From Siphonodentalium dalli (lineage: Eukaryota; Mollusca; Scaphopoda; Gadilida; Siphonodentaliidae): a DNA stretch of 64,000 nucleotides. The stretch is from positions 214,160,205 through 214,224,204 of the forward strand of contig CP136064.1 in the NCBI GenBank assembly GCA_032622095.1, written 5' to 3'. Within the stretch, counting starts at the first letter, position 1. Each line of letters opens with the position of its first letter. The position numbers and the translations under genes were made by a program. The notes below the pieces were generated by a model. It did no database searches. It had not been told where the DNA came from and saw only the letters and a list, made by a program, of their open reading frames with translations. Of this stretch, positions 12,301 through 19,725 are shown piece after piece.

Positions 12301-12790
12301 CTATAGTCCAAGTAGGGTCAGGGCTATTAGGTCATCAGGGCGGGGGAGATCAGGTTTCAGACAATCCCGGAATGACTATAACAGTCCCCGGGGTGATTGG
12401 CAATCCGGAAATGAACAGCGAGCAAGTTCCCCGGGCTCTGCTCAATCCAACCGAAACCCAAGCGAGTTTGCGGTCTGGAAATCTCGCACTTTAGCTTTAG
12501 AGACGAATATATCAGGTCTCAGCGGAAAGTTTGACAAGCTGACAACAACTGTCGAGAAGCTGTCTGTGTCTCTGGGAAACCCAGGAGGATCGTCAACAAC
12601 TGACAAATCCAAGATGGAACCAAAGTCAAGGTCACCATCTCCCAAGGTCAAATCCACCCAGTGTTTCCTCTGTTACGGATATGGACATTACCAACGAGAC
12701 TGTCCCTCCCGCAACTCAGAGAATCATTCAAACCATGAGACACGAGTAAAATTCTCGTTACCAACAAACTCCAAGGGGTCGGAGGCATAG
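9359..12790 (+). CDS. gag: Gag polyprotein with an N-terminal helix-hairpin-helix-like segment and a CCHC knuckle
   Basis: Structural protein that packages the element's RNA into cytoplasmic particles. The frame is open from 9308, but the first ATG is at 9359, giving 1143 residues; this start was chosen because no ATG lies upstream in frame. Residues ~4-50 (VNTASSEELCLIPNVGKKLA, then LMEIPHFRG) read like a ComEA-type helix-hairpin-helix DNA-binding fold, unusual at the start of Gag. Residues ~60-790 are Gln/Pro/Asn-rich and look disordered. Residues ~793-965 match the Gypsy capsid region (KGFWYDGG, WCLGGRASEYY, FHDLPETTQLRFQQARQ). A basic Ser/Arg stretch follows, then the zinc knuckle CFLCYGYGHYQRDC (CX2CX4HX4C, residues 1102-1115). 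The ~700-residue linker makes it far longer than a typical Gypsy Gag. pro follows in the -1 frame. Confidence 0.93.
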   Translation: MDKIKVNTASSEELCLIPNVGKKLASLIMKKRQELQFLGEEDLMEIPHFRGSPDQWAVIDLSRPGHDSGNDYPVLPADLSDNRTHRSDKPPHTGITDITPPPTNLKMRPYTNLIQDNPSPYQRENTLPAAHNGQVVMESVRGKGELANTFPNLESDNDEDHMATIPSPTNVNVGGVQSHRSLVTSPVSDRHEINQHRSPQTGPQWPGNPSCQAPYEVIQPTRGSQTIAHCTVTQMSLTQPSVLQHARTRAGIVEQSTGQTQATIAAESRHHVISYPPLDQGRPQWDPEYENGTDPIVGAPYSNSSNVNRYGNYSPNMGGSFAGQTPTSGGDNQQQTTQGPNAMSQEHNAKRRQAPGDNRNNPPNYDGYDERARLLETVRVNGLTSNTDVRSKGLSAIKPDSVPQAYNRPHLGKVECTQRSGVPLVGPAPVSHSYYQSPTSGEVMSSQRHPLDQQRLAGLTNTTLGSKSVQPGRFRATPVTRNQLAHAHGWDEGPVNHEYLGSARNQGGGYIGQNEPRVTTQFQSELSEFSGDIHGLTYRPSPDINGEGRGSGTNQNGWIWAEPPQAQYAEQMVGATRQASYVTGGDFGAHQVYHQTESTPSHMAEHTNLAGAHKKRARFSNSYEESDVDRSLVTTRPQRESFNHVRMEGPGRNGPDTNTTFGIQCVSPQGPETGYDNFSQAPARPRFQPFQTPGLQTPLPYPVPTIGLMMQPRVLEDTGTSPGHNQLFRPAPMVPAQRHGTLEVRPQGNYNFYDHNESNAPEQRRPRQRPEAGRDIGSGPRLNRNEFTPVRHPPRLPKGFWYDGGEPWQPFKLKFTQYSEAQQWNPDETKQALCWCLGGRASEYYTLLNERNPDTDITQLLEGLEARFGFHDLPETTQLRFQQARQQPDQTLEEWAEMVLTLATRAFKECSAEFTFKQAIVRFCQGCSDTRAAELVAMENPSTMERAMNRIRWHQHTYAAIHGSRSPRREVRRVPSDTDEDYSPSRVRAIRSSGRGRSGFRQSRNDYNSPRGDWQSGNEQRASSPGSAQSNRNPSEFAVWKSRTLALETNISGLSGKFDKLTTTVEKLSVSLGNPGGSSTTDKSKMEPKSRSPSPKVKSTQCFLCYGYGHYQRDCPSRNSENHSNHETRVKFSLPTNSKGSEA

Positions 12791-13734
12791 GTCTGACTCT
12801 TGACCCCAACACAAACACAGACCTTGAAATAAACCCTACCGATATCGCATTTAATGACCTACCTGAATTGACCATTCAGCGGGTTAAATCACATTCAGCA
12901 ATTGAAATTCCAATTAGTGTAGCAGGCACAGCAACTCGTGCTATTGTTGACACCGCCGCGGATGTCACTATCCTGTCTGACAAACTGTTCAGTGAACTTC
13001 AGCCTACCCCTAAGATTATAAGGAACCTGAAGTTCAACACTGCAGCCAGGGATGGTCAGATGATGGGCAGTCTAGTAGGTCCCGTTTCTATCAAAGTGGG
13101 GGGTTTAGAAGTGGAGGAGAGAGTCTATGTTGCACCAATCGAGGACACAATGTTACTGGGCATAGATTTCTTGAAGAAACATCAAGCAAAAATTGATGTC
13201 CAAAAGGGCTCAATATCATTGGGGAAGTATGAAGTGCCTACAGTCTCGGGTGGGGACCCAGAAGTTGCGATAATCGCACGGGTAACAGTTTCCAAGGGAA
13301 CGATAATTCCTCCACAGTCGGTGGTGTGGCTACAATGTGACATCCATCCACCCATGGCAAATTTCATGCTGGAGCCCAGGAGTTTAGATAGCATTTTCAT
13401 GTTACCATCTCTACATCACGGATATAAGCCCAAAGTTTGTTTCATTAACCCCAATAACCACCCGGTTCGCCTTTTTAAATCACAACATGTGGCGGATGCC
13501 TCAGAAATTGATAGTATCTTGGCAGATAGGGACAAACTGGATAGGCACAATGACCTAGACCAGAACCGGAGTGAAGCACCAATAAATAGCTCCATGAGTC
13601 CGATGGCAGCAGCAACTGTGGCCATGGTTTCCTCAGGGGGGGATCAACCAGAGAGGCAGGGGGGATCCCAATCGAGGGTAGGAGCTACACCAGCAACAGG
13701 TGAAGACCCCATCCCAGACAAACAAAATTCCTGA
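12739..13734 (+). CDS. pro: Retropepsin-type aspartic protease (pro)
   Basis: Cuts the polyproteins into mature particle proteins. The frame opens at 12739, overlaps the last ~50 bases of gag in the -1 frame and closes at 13734. No ATG precedes the active site, so it is probably made as a Gag fusion by frameshifting; no classical slippery heptamer was seen in the overlap. The active site reads IVDTAADVTILS, the usual D-T/S-G-A motif with Ala for Gly, as in some Gypsy elements. The flap region and the conserved LLGIDFLKKHQAKID follow, giving a domain at about 12920-13210. The ~150-residue tail is Ser/Gln/Pro-rich with no recognised domain. The pol frame opens at 13682, overlapping in +1. Confidence 0.88.
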   Translation, partial: DTSKILVTNKLQGVGGIGLTLDPNTNTDLEINPTDIAFNDLPELTIQRVKSHSAIEIPISVAGTATRAIVDTAADVTILSDKLFSELQPTPKIIRNLKFNTAARDGQMMGSLVGPVSIKVGGLEVEERVYVAPIEDTMLLGIDFLKKHQAKIDVQKGSISLGKYEVPTVSGGDPEVAIIARVTVSKGTIIPPQSVVWLQCDIHPPMANFMLEPRSLDSIFMLPSLHHGYKPKVCFINPNNHPVRLFKSQHVADASEIDSILADRDKLDRHNDLDQNRSEAPINSSMSPMAAATVAMVSSGGDQPERQGGSQSRVGATPATGEDPIPDKQNS

Positions 13735-16700
13735 GCGACTACAGGATTTGTTTAAAGAGTCCACCAAGCTAATAACAGAGCCCTACATATCTCAACTGGC
13801 TGACTTGTTGGTGGAGTTCCAAGATGTGTTTGCCCGCGATGAGTTTGATTTAGGGAATTTTCGAGAAATCGAACACTGTATCGACACGGGGGAGGCGCGA
13901 CCAGTTAGACAACCTATGAGGCGCACTCCCATGCATTTCGTGGACAAAGAGGAGGCCCATCTGAAGAAACTTCTAGCAAGTAAGGTGATAGAGCCATCCC
14001 TGTCTGAGTGGGTTTCCCCTCCAGTCTTGGTTAAAAAACGTGATTCCACAGTGCGGTGGTGCATTGACTTTCGGCTGGTTAATGCTGTGACCACAAAGGA
14101 AACCTACCCACTGCCAAGGATCGATGAATGTTTAGACACTCTGAGTGGGAACCTTTGGTTTGGAAAGGCCGACTGCATGGCAGCGTATCATCAGGTATAT
14201 GTACGCGAGGCAGATCGTTGTAAGACAGCGTTCCAGACCAAATATGGATCTTTCCAGTTCGTTAAAATGCCTTTTGGACTCTCGGGAAGCCCGTTTACGT
14301 GGTGTAGGGTGATAGACATGGTCCTGCAGGGGCTAAATTGGGACATCTGTCTAGGTAATATCGACGACGTGGTTATCAATGGAGTGTCGGAAAGTGTGCA
14401 TTTGGAAAATTTGACTAAAGTTCTAAGTCGTTTCAGAAAGTATGATCTGAAATTAAAGCCAAGCAAGTGTGTTTTCTTTCAGCAGACCATTGAATTCCTG
14501 GGTCGAATTGTCAGTCGGACAGGGGTGCAAATGAGTGACTCATCAATTGAGATTGTTCAAAATTGGCCGGAGCCTACATGCACTCGGGAGGTGGAAAGTT
14601 TCTGTGGTCTAACCAACTACCATAGGTCATTCATTCGGAACTATGCTGAAATAGCCCAACCACTCTATTCCATAACAGGGAAACATAAATTTCACTGGGG
14701 CCAGGAGCAACAGAGCGCTTTCGACAACCTGAAAGTAGCTTTGACATCACCCCCTTTACTCGCATTACCAAATCGTACGGACATGCTCATTTTGGACACC
14801 GATGCCAGCTGCCATTCAATTGGGGCCGAGCTCCTCCAACTCCAAAATGGAGAGGAGCGGGTCGTCGCATTCGGTAGTTTTTCTCTAACCCCCCAGCAAA
14901 CCAAATATTGCACTACTCGTCGCGAATTGTTGGCAGTGGTCCGTTTCACAAGGCAGTTTCGGCACTACCTCTTGGGGAAACCTTTTCTCTTGAGGACAGA
15001 CCACAACAGTCTCAAATGGTTGATGAATTTCAAAGATCCCCAGAACCAGTTGGCACGATGGTTGGAAGAACTGAGCAGATATGACATGGTCATAGAGCAC
15101 AGGACAGGGGTGAAACATGCCAACGCTGACACAATGTCGCGAAGGCCGCAGGATGTGACTTGCCCACTTTACGTGGCTGGGTGCAACCTGAGTAATCTCC
15201 CATGTGGTGGTTGCAAATACTGCCAGCGCTTACACACAAGCTGGGCAAAGTTTGAGGAAGATGTCGATTTTGTGGTACCCCTAGCTCAGGGTTCAGTCCA
15301 GTTCTCAGAAATTGGTCATGATACCCCAACGGTAGCCAAACTGAGCAGTCTTGAGGAATCAGGGGCAGATGATATCATAGCGTTACCTTGGGACTCAGAC
15401 AAGGACTGGGTAGATACCCAGGAAAACATAGGCATCATATGCCCTGCATCAGGGTGGACCCACACTCACCTTATGCTCAACTATTCCCCTGGTAGGGAGC
15501 AAGCTATCCCAATCAGACAAACCACCTCCCCGGAAGATACCCTTGGAACACAAGCAACAGGCGACCCGCCTTTACTATCTGACATAGGTAGCCGTGAAGA
15601 TCTGGCTACGGTCCAACAATTGGATCCAGACCTAGGCCCCATATTCACGTGGTTGGAAGTGGGAAATGAGCCTTCTGAGGGGGAGTTGTTTCTGGGAAGT
15701 CAAACAACCAAATACATCTGGGTGAACCGGAAACGATTCCTCATCAAGGATGGCCTTTTGTATAAGATACGCCACAATGGCGATCAAGTACTCGTAGTAC
15801 CAAGCTACTATGCAGATCAAATTCTACCACTGGCCCATGACATACCAGCTTCAGGGCACCAAGGAATAGTACGAACACGCTCCCGGGTGAGGGCAAATTA
15901 CTATTGGTATGGTATCTCCAATGACATCAAAACTTTTGTAGAATCTTGCCCTCAGTGCAATCAGGGTAAAAAAACAACTCGCCACGCAAGGTGGGAGCAG
16001 GTACAGTACCATGCAGGGGTACCTATGGAGCGTGTCCATCTAGATTTTCTTGGGCCGTTACCTCTCAGTCACGATGGAAATCGTTACATTTTAATGATGG
16101 TTGACCAATTCTCGAAGTGGGTGGAATGCATACCACTGCCGGACCAGACCGCAGAAACTGCCGCAATGGCAGCTGTGGATCAGTTTTTCTCCAGGTTCGG
16201 ATGCCCACTACAAATCTTCACTGACCAAGGCGCCTGTTTCGAGAGCAAACTGTTCACCGCAATGTGTGAATTACTCCAAATACACAAGGCACGCTCAACG
16301 CCTTACCGGCCTTCGTCTAATGGGGCTGTCGAACGCCAGAATCGGACTTTAATGAATGCAGTTCGATGTTATGTGGACAGGTCTCAGAAAAACTGGGACA
16401 AATACCTGCCACAGCTGGCCGGGGCCCTTCGGTCATCTGTTCATCGGTTGACCGGTCAGACTCCCAACAAGTTAATGTTGGGACGAGAAGTCAACCATCC
16501 ATCTGATCTGGTTTTTAATTTCAAACAAACAGAAAGAGCCGAAAACATTCCTCAGTACATCCAGGGGCTTGAAAAAGAGACCAAACGATGCCACCAACTG
16601 GCCCGGGAGTCGTTAAAGACAGCAACTGCGAAAATGAAACGGGACTATGATGTCACTATGCTAAAGCATAGTTACAAAGTAGGCGATCCCGTTTATTTGT

Positions 16701-17083
16701 TAGATACGGCAACCAAAAAGGGCCGAAACCGGAAACTATCTCCTTTTTGGAAGGGGCCGGGAGTAGTGGGCGAAGTGTATACCCCTTACTTGTTCAAGGT
16801 CCTTTTCCGGAACTCAATAGTGGTGGCTAATCATGATCGGCTCAAAAAGTGCCATGACAAAACACATCCACCGTGGCTGGCCAAATGCCTGAACCTTTTT
16901 CTCACAACGGGGGAACTCTCTATGGTAAAGTCAAACGGGATCTATTGCCTGTGCCGCAAAGGTCGACAGGGCCAATTCATGATCCAATGCGATTACTGCA
17001 AAGAGTGGTACCATGGGGGATGTGTAAACATTACGCCCGAAGAAGGGGAATCAATGGACGAATACCGGTGCCCACAATGCTAG
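13682..17083 (+). CDS. pol: Pol polyprotein: reverse transcriptase, RNase H, integrase and C-terminal PHD finger
   Basis: Copies the RNA to DNA and inserts it. The frame opens at 13682 without an ATG, so fusion to the protease frame is likely; residues here are counted from 13700. Reverse transcriptase (~60-300): VRWCIDFRLVNAVT, FVKMPFGLSGSP, and LGNIDDVV where Y-x-D-D is expected, so the Tyr is Asn (220-223). RNase H (~355-475): ILDTDAS, RRELLAVV, LRTDHNSLKW, ANADTMSRR. Integrase: zinc-binding HDIPASGH...CPQC, then the catalytic core with HLDFLG, FTDQGACF and NGAVERQNR (D, D, E). A GPF-type C-terminal module (PFWKGPGVVGEV) follows. From residue 1083 to the end is a complete C4HC3 PHD finger (YCLCRKG, FMIQCDYCKEWYHGGC, YRCPQC), closest in wording to H3K4me3-reading PHDs. 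The Asn probably inactivates this copy's polymerase. Confidence 0.96.
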   Translation, partial: ELHQQQVKTPSQTNKIPERLQDLFKESTKLITEPYISQLADLLVEFQDVFARDEFDLGNFREIEHCIDTGEARPVRQPMRRTPMHFVDKEEAHLKKLLASKVIEPSLSEWVSPPVLVKKRDSTVRWCIDFRLVNAVTTKETYPLPRIDECLDTLSGNLWFGKADCMAAYHQVYVREADRCKTAFQTKYGSFQFVKMPFGLSGSPFTWCRVIDMVLQGLNWDICLGNIDDVVINGVSESVHLENLTKVLSRFRKYDLKLKPSKCVFFQQTIEFLGRIVSRTGVQMSDSSIEIVQNWPEPTCTREVESFCGLTNYHRSFIRNYAEIAQPLYSITGKHKFHWGQEQQSAFDNLKVALTSPPLLALPNRTDMLILDTDASCHSIGAELLQLQNGEERVVAFGSFSLTPQQTKYCTTRRELLAVVRFTRQFRHYLLGKPFLLRTDHNSLKWLMNFKDPQNQLARWLEELSRYDMVIEHRTGVKHANADTMSRRPQDVTCPLYVAGCNLSNLPCGGCKYCQRLHTSWAKFEEDVDFVVPLAQGSVQFSEIGHDTPTVAKLSSLEESGADDIIALPWDSDKDWVDTQENIGIICPASGWTHTHLMLNYSPGREQAIPIRQTTSPEDTLGTQATGDPPLLSDIGSREDLATVQQLDPDLGPIFTWLEVGNEPSEGELFLGSQTTKYIWVNRKRFLIKDGLLYKIRHNGDQVLVVPSYYADQILPLAHDIPASGHQGIVRTRSRVRANYYWYGISNDIKTFVESCPQCNQGKKTTRHARWEQVQYHAGVPMERVHLDFLGPLPLSHDGNRYILMMVDQFSKWVECIPLPDQTAETAAMAAVDQFFSRFGCPLQIFTDQGACFESKLFTAMCELLQIHKARSTPYRPSSNGAVERQNRTLMNAVRCYVDRSQKNWDKYLPQLAGALRSSVHRLTGQTPNKLMLGREVNHPSDLVFNFKQTERAENIPQYIQGLEKETKRCHQLARESLKTATAKMKRDYDVTMLKHSYKVGDPVYLLDTATKKGRNRKLSPFWKGPGVVGEVYTPYLFKVLFRNSIVVANHDRLKKCHDKTHPPWLAKCLNLFLTTGELSMVKSNGIYCLCRKGRQGQFMIQCDYCKEWYHGGCVNITPEEGESMDEYRCPQC
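16946..17080 (+). other. PHD-finger domain within Pol
   Basis: Residues 1083-1127 counted from 13700. Ligand order is C-x-C-x11-C-x2-C-x4-H-x2-C-x16-C-x2-C, a full C4HC3 set. The aromatic positions before the first Cys (Tyr) and in CKEWYH (Trp), and the Met in FMIQC, are those that form the methyl-lysine cage in H3K4me3-binding PHD fingers. Domain identity is confident; histone binding is inferred. Confidence 0.9.
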
Positions 17084-17088
17084 AAGAG

Positions 17089-17103
17089 GTTTTTATTTTT
17101 CAG
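17089..17103 (+). promoter_or_regulatory. Candidate splice acceptor for the third coding region
   Basis: gtttttatttttcag, a strong pyrimidine tract followed by CAG at 17101-17103. It sits six bases after the pol stop and two bases before the ATG at 17106. This placement is what a spliced env-like subgenomic mRNA needs. Confidence 0.6.
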
Positions 17104-17105
17104 AT

Positions 17106-17384
17106 ATGGCAGATTCAGACGCAATACTGTTGGAATCCGACGATGAGCCGACAACCGGCCGGTTGGACATGGCGATGGAGGTGGCACAGGACCTGCCTCC
17201 AGTTGACAACCGATTGGAGTGGGCAGTAAGCACGGGTAGGTTTCCAGATAATCCTACGATATCTCAAAGTGACCCTGAGCATGACAAAAACCCCTACCCC
17301 GTTTCAGGAGCCAGCGTGTCATCAATAACTGATGCAGTGTTGGCATCAACGCTGGAAAACAAATGCCCAGGGGGTCGGTTTTGA
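17106..17384 (+). CDS. Third coding region, part 1: acidic N-terminal ORF of unknown function
   Basis: A 92-codon frame starting with a true ATG just after a strong splice acceptor. The product begins MADSDAILLESDDE and is acidic, low in hydrophobic residues and without a signal peptide or membrane segment, so it does not look like an envelope protein. It ends at a TGA (17382-17384) right after a run of five G. The same frame is interrupted again by a TGA at 17457-17459 and then stays open to 18260. Parts 1 and 2 therefore look like one ancestral ORF broken by small indels or stops, or separated by an unrecognised intron; gtttcag acceptors occur near 17307 and 17617. No known family recognised. 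Confidence 0.6.
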   Translation: MADSDAILLESDDEPTTGRLDMAMEVAQDLPPVDNRLEWAVSTGRFPDNPTISQSDPEHDKNPYPVSGASVSSITDAVLASTLENKCPGGRF

Positions 17385-17459
17385 TTCGGTCTCAGGCCCC
17401 CAATGAGAACGCCACAATGGTTGGGCTCACCGACTGGTGTTCTTCCTGGGGGGAGGTGA

Positions 17460-18260
17460 CTTATTGGAATTATTCACCCCAGACCCAAGCCTGATGGGGA
17501 TGACATAACATATTCACCACAGGCCAGGGAAATAGATTCAGTTGAGGCTGTTTTGCAAGATTTGGACAGACACATTGACCATCTGTCCCAAACTAAACCA
17601 ATTGTTTCTGTTTCAGGGCAACACACACCCAAATCTACGGCATACTCAATGAGTCATTGTCCCATCACGTCCTGCCACCAACTGGCGAAAGGGCATGTGC
17701 GCAGTCACCTTCAGGGCAAACATCTTCCTCCCCACTGGTGGCAGCCGGATCGAGGACAAGGTCCGATCCCTAAAGTTTTCAGGGACCTGATTCGACAAGA
17801 CCTTTTGAGATGTGCCACAAGTCTTTGCCCAGCACAGGGCACCGAGGGTAGGTCCGAACACCAGCTGTTGCAGGACCTGTTGGCCAAATTAAATGAAACA
17901 CCGGACCGGGCGGCGATACCGGAGTCTTTCCAACTGGGCACAGAGATGAGCAAAACGCTCTCTTTGTTTGCGGAAGATCTCGGGATCGAGGTCCGCGTAG
18001 GAGGGCACCAAATTGCACCTACAATAAATTCCATCGCAGGTTTAGCTCACTGGAAAGTTTTAGTGGCAATCCTAAACAAATTGTCCGCAACTGAGCGGGC
18101 CAGGATCGAGGATTCGGTTACCTCCTTGTGGCTGATACAGATGTATAAAGACCGTATGTTCAAAGATCAGCTTAGTAGGAAAGCAGTCGTAGAGGCTCGC
18201 GGGAAGGTTGGGAAAGGGATGGCCCCAATGAGGCTCCCGACCCGATTATTGCGGCGGTAA
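17460..18260 (+). CDS. Third coding region, part 2: C2H2-like zinc-finger ORF
   Basis: Open in the same frame as part 1, from 17460 to the TAA at 18258-18260. The first ATG is at 17649, giving 204 residues from there. Right after that ATG is a C2H2-like pattern: CPITSC, then HVRSH and GKH, spaced C-x4-C-x10-H-x4-H. The rest is helical in character (HQLLQDLLAKLNE, LSLFAEDLGIEVRVGG, WKVLVAILNKLSATER) with no recognised fold. Its end overlaps the frame of the TatD ORF, open from 18179 in the -1 frame, so a frameshift fusion of the two is possible. A nucleic-acid-binding or particle-linked role is a guess from the finger alone. Confidence 0.6.
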   Translation, partial: LIGIIHPRPKPDGDDITYSPQAREIDSVEAVLQDLDRHIDHLSQTKPIVSVSGQHTPKSTAYSMSHCPITSCHQLAKGHVRSHLQGKHLPPHWWQPDRGQGPIPKVFRDLIRQDLLRCATSLCPAQGTEGRSEHQLLQDLLAKLNETPDRAAIPESFQLGTEMSKTLSLFAEDLGIEVRVGGHQIAPTINSIAGLAHWKVLVAILNKLSATERARIEDSVTSLWLIQMYKDRMFKDQLSRKAVVEARGKVGKGMAPMRLPTRLLRR

Positions 18261-18277
18261 TAATTCATAACGCTTTC

Positions 18278-19627
18278 ATGTCGGAAGGGGAACGTGGTAT
18301 CGAGGCCACAAAGAGCGCTCGGGCCACTATTCGACCTGTCAAGAGACAACGAGAGTCTGCAAAGAGCCATCGACCAGCTGACCGCCCTGACAAGAGACGT
18401 CATCGCTCCGACAGCCGGAGGGAAAGGACGGCTAAGCAGTCGCGGTCGGACCGACCACCTGGAGAGCCGAAACAACAGCAGAAGCTGGCGGCCGCAGTCT
18501 GTCCACCTAACCCAGGCCGCAAACCATCGGCATCACAGAGTAGGCCATATAGTTCGGACGGACGAGGGCGACTCACAACAACTGTGGCCCCTAAACCTAG
18601 CCACGGCAAGGAACGCAACTTTTCAGCATCGCAAGGTAGACCAGAGCAGTCAAGGGAGCGAGGGCGACCAACAACTGGGGCCCCTCAATCCCCAAGACAC
18701 AGATACACCGGAAGGGATCATTCGAGCCGGGGAGAGCATACGACAACCGTGGCTCCTCAGTCTTATCCCATGCCGGTGATACATGATGGAATAGACAGCC
18801 ATTTCCATCTGAATCGGATAAACAGTACCTTCAAGATCACGGCCACACATCCATTGCAAGCTCTGGACCAGACCCGTCGCCGGGTCAAAGTGTCCCCTGT
18901 CGTCAATGTCATCGGAGGTGTGGCCGTTTATTGCGACCCGGAGGAATTCCCAGATCCGAGATCTCTTCGGCATGATGGTTCTTGGACGGTGGCCATTGGA
19001 TGGCACCCCAAGAAAGCGGCACAGTGGAGTAGTAACCCGGCAGCCAGGGCTCGATTCACCAACTTGATCGGGCACCCGGAAGTCGCAGCCGTGGGAGAAT
19101 TCGGCCTTGACCGGTCAAAACCCATGTCGAGGGACGAGCTGGTCAAGCAGGACGACTGTTTTGAAGAGCTTCTTAGGGCCACAACGGTTACCTCTAAGCC
19201 GCTCATCCTTCATGTTCGAGGGCCGGGTGCAGATCCATACAGTTTGGACGTGAGTTATAACGCTCTAGCGAAAGTCATTGACCACACCACAAAGGGTCAG
19301 ACTATCCACCTCCATTGTTTCACGGGCACAAAGTCCCTGGTGGAATCATGGTCAAGTGCCAGACCAAACACATATTTTGGTATTACGGGAGCCTGTGCAC
19401 TGTTCGACAACCGACAGTGCACAGCTGTCAGAGCAATCCGCCCCGACCGCCTACTTTTGGAGTCGGACGCGCCCCATTTTGGCACCCCTCCAAGTCGACC
19501 TCACACGACACCAGCTGTCATCGGAGAAGTCGCCACGGTCCTGGCGAGCATTTTGGAAACCACTCCAGAAGTGGTGCTGAGGAGGACAGTCCAAAATGCG
19601 CGGGATTGCTACGGCATCCGGAACTAG
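18278..19627 (+). CDS. TatD-family metal-dependent nuclease carried by the retrotransposon
   Basis: 449 residues from a true ATG to the TAG at 19625. Residues 1-165 are Arg/Ser/Pro-rich and probably disordered and nucleic-acid-binding. Residues ~168-445 form a TatD-type TIM-barrel hydrolase with every metal ligand expected for the family: HxH in DSHFHL (H175, H177), Glu in AVGEFGLD (E274), His in LILHVRG (H312), His in HLHCFTG (H346) and Asp in LLLESDAPH (D397). AIGWHPKKA, YFGITGA and the closing TVQNARDCYGI are also family signatures. TatD proteins are Mg-dependent DNases and 3'-5' exonucleases. The ORF lies inside the element, 100 bases before the 3' LTR, on the coding strand and uninterrupted, so it is part of the element and not host sequence. 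Role unknown: cDNA end processing, removal of rival DNA or a host-repair function are possible. Confidence 0.87.
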   Translation: MSEGERGIEATKSARATIRPVKRQRESAKSHRPADRPDKRRHRSDSRRERTAKQSRSDRPPGEPKQQQKLAAAVCPPNPGRKPSASQSRPYSSDGRGRLTTTVAPKPSHGKERNFSASQGRPEQSRERGRPTTGAPQSPRHRYTGRDHSSRGEHTTTVAPQSYPMPVIHDGIDSHFHLNRINSTFKITATHPLQALDQTRRRVKVSPVVNVIGGVAVYCDPEEFPDPRSLRHDGSWTVAIGWHPKKAAQWSSNPAARARFTNLIGHPEVAAVGEFGLDRSKPMSRDELVKQDDCFEELLRATTVTSKPLILHVRGPGADPYSLDVSYNALAKVIDHTTKGQTIHLHCFTGTKSLVESWSSARPNTYFGITGACALFDNRQCTAVRAIRPDRLLLESDAPHFGTPPSRPHTTPAVIGEVATVLASILETTPEVVLRRTVQNARDCYGIRN

Positions 19628-19725
19628 CCGAGTGCTAGCCGGTCAGCCATGTACATATATTCAATTTATCATTGGTTGTAAATCCATCCCCTCAGGAAGT
19701 TCTTCAAAATTAAAAGAGGGGATGG
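19628..19725 (+). other. 3' untranslated segment and polypurine tract
   Basis: A short non-coding stretch after the TatD stop ends in taaaagaggggatgg (19711-19725) directly before the 3' LTR. This purine run is the expected primer for plus-strand DNA synthesis. Confidence 0.75.

Noticed and set aside
12739-12787. Classical -1 slippery heptamer at the gag-pro overlap
   Set aside because: No X XXY YYZ sequence in the gag frame was found in the overlap.
18261-18779. Second open frame overlapping the Arg-rich start of the TatD ORF
   Set aside because: It lacks an ATG, follows two stops and has no recognised domain; the TatD frame has a real ATG and an unbroken domain. A short coiled-coil-like stretch in it (LFDLSRDNESLQRAI) keeps some doubt.
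18278-19627. TatD ORF as a host gene trapped in the element
   Set aside because: It is intronless, in the element's coding orientation, placed between pol and the polypurine tract, and shares the element's base composition; an element gene explains this better.
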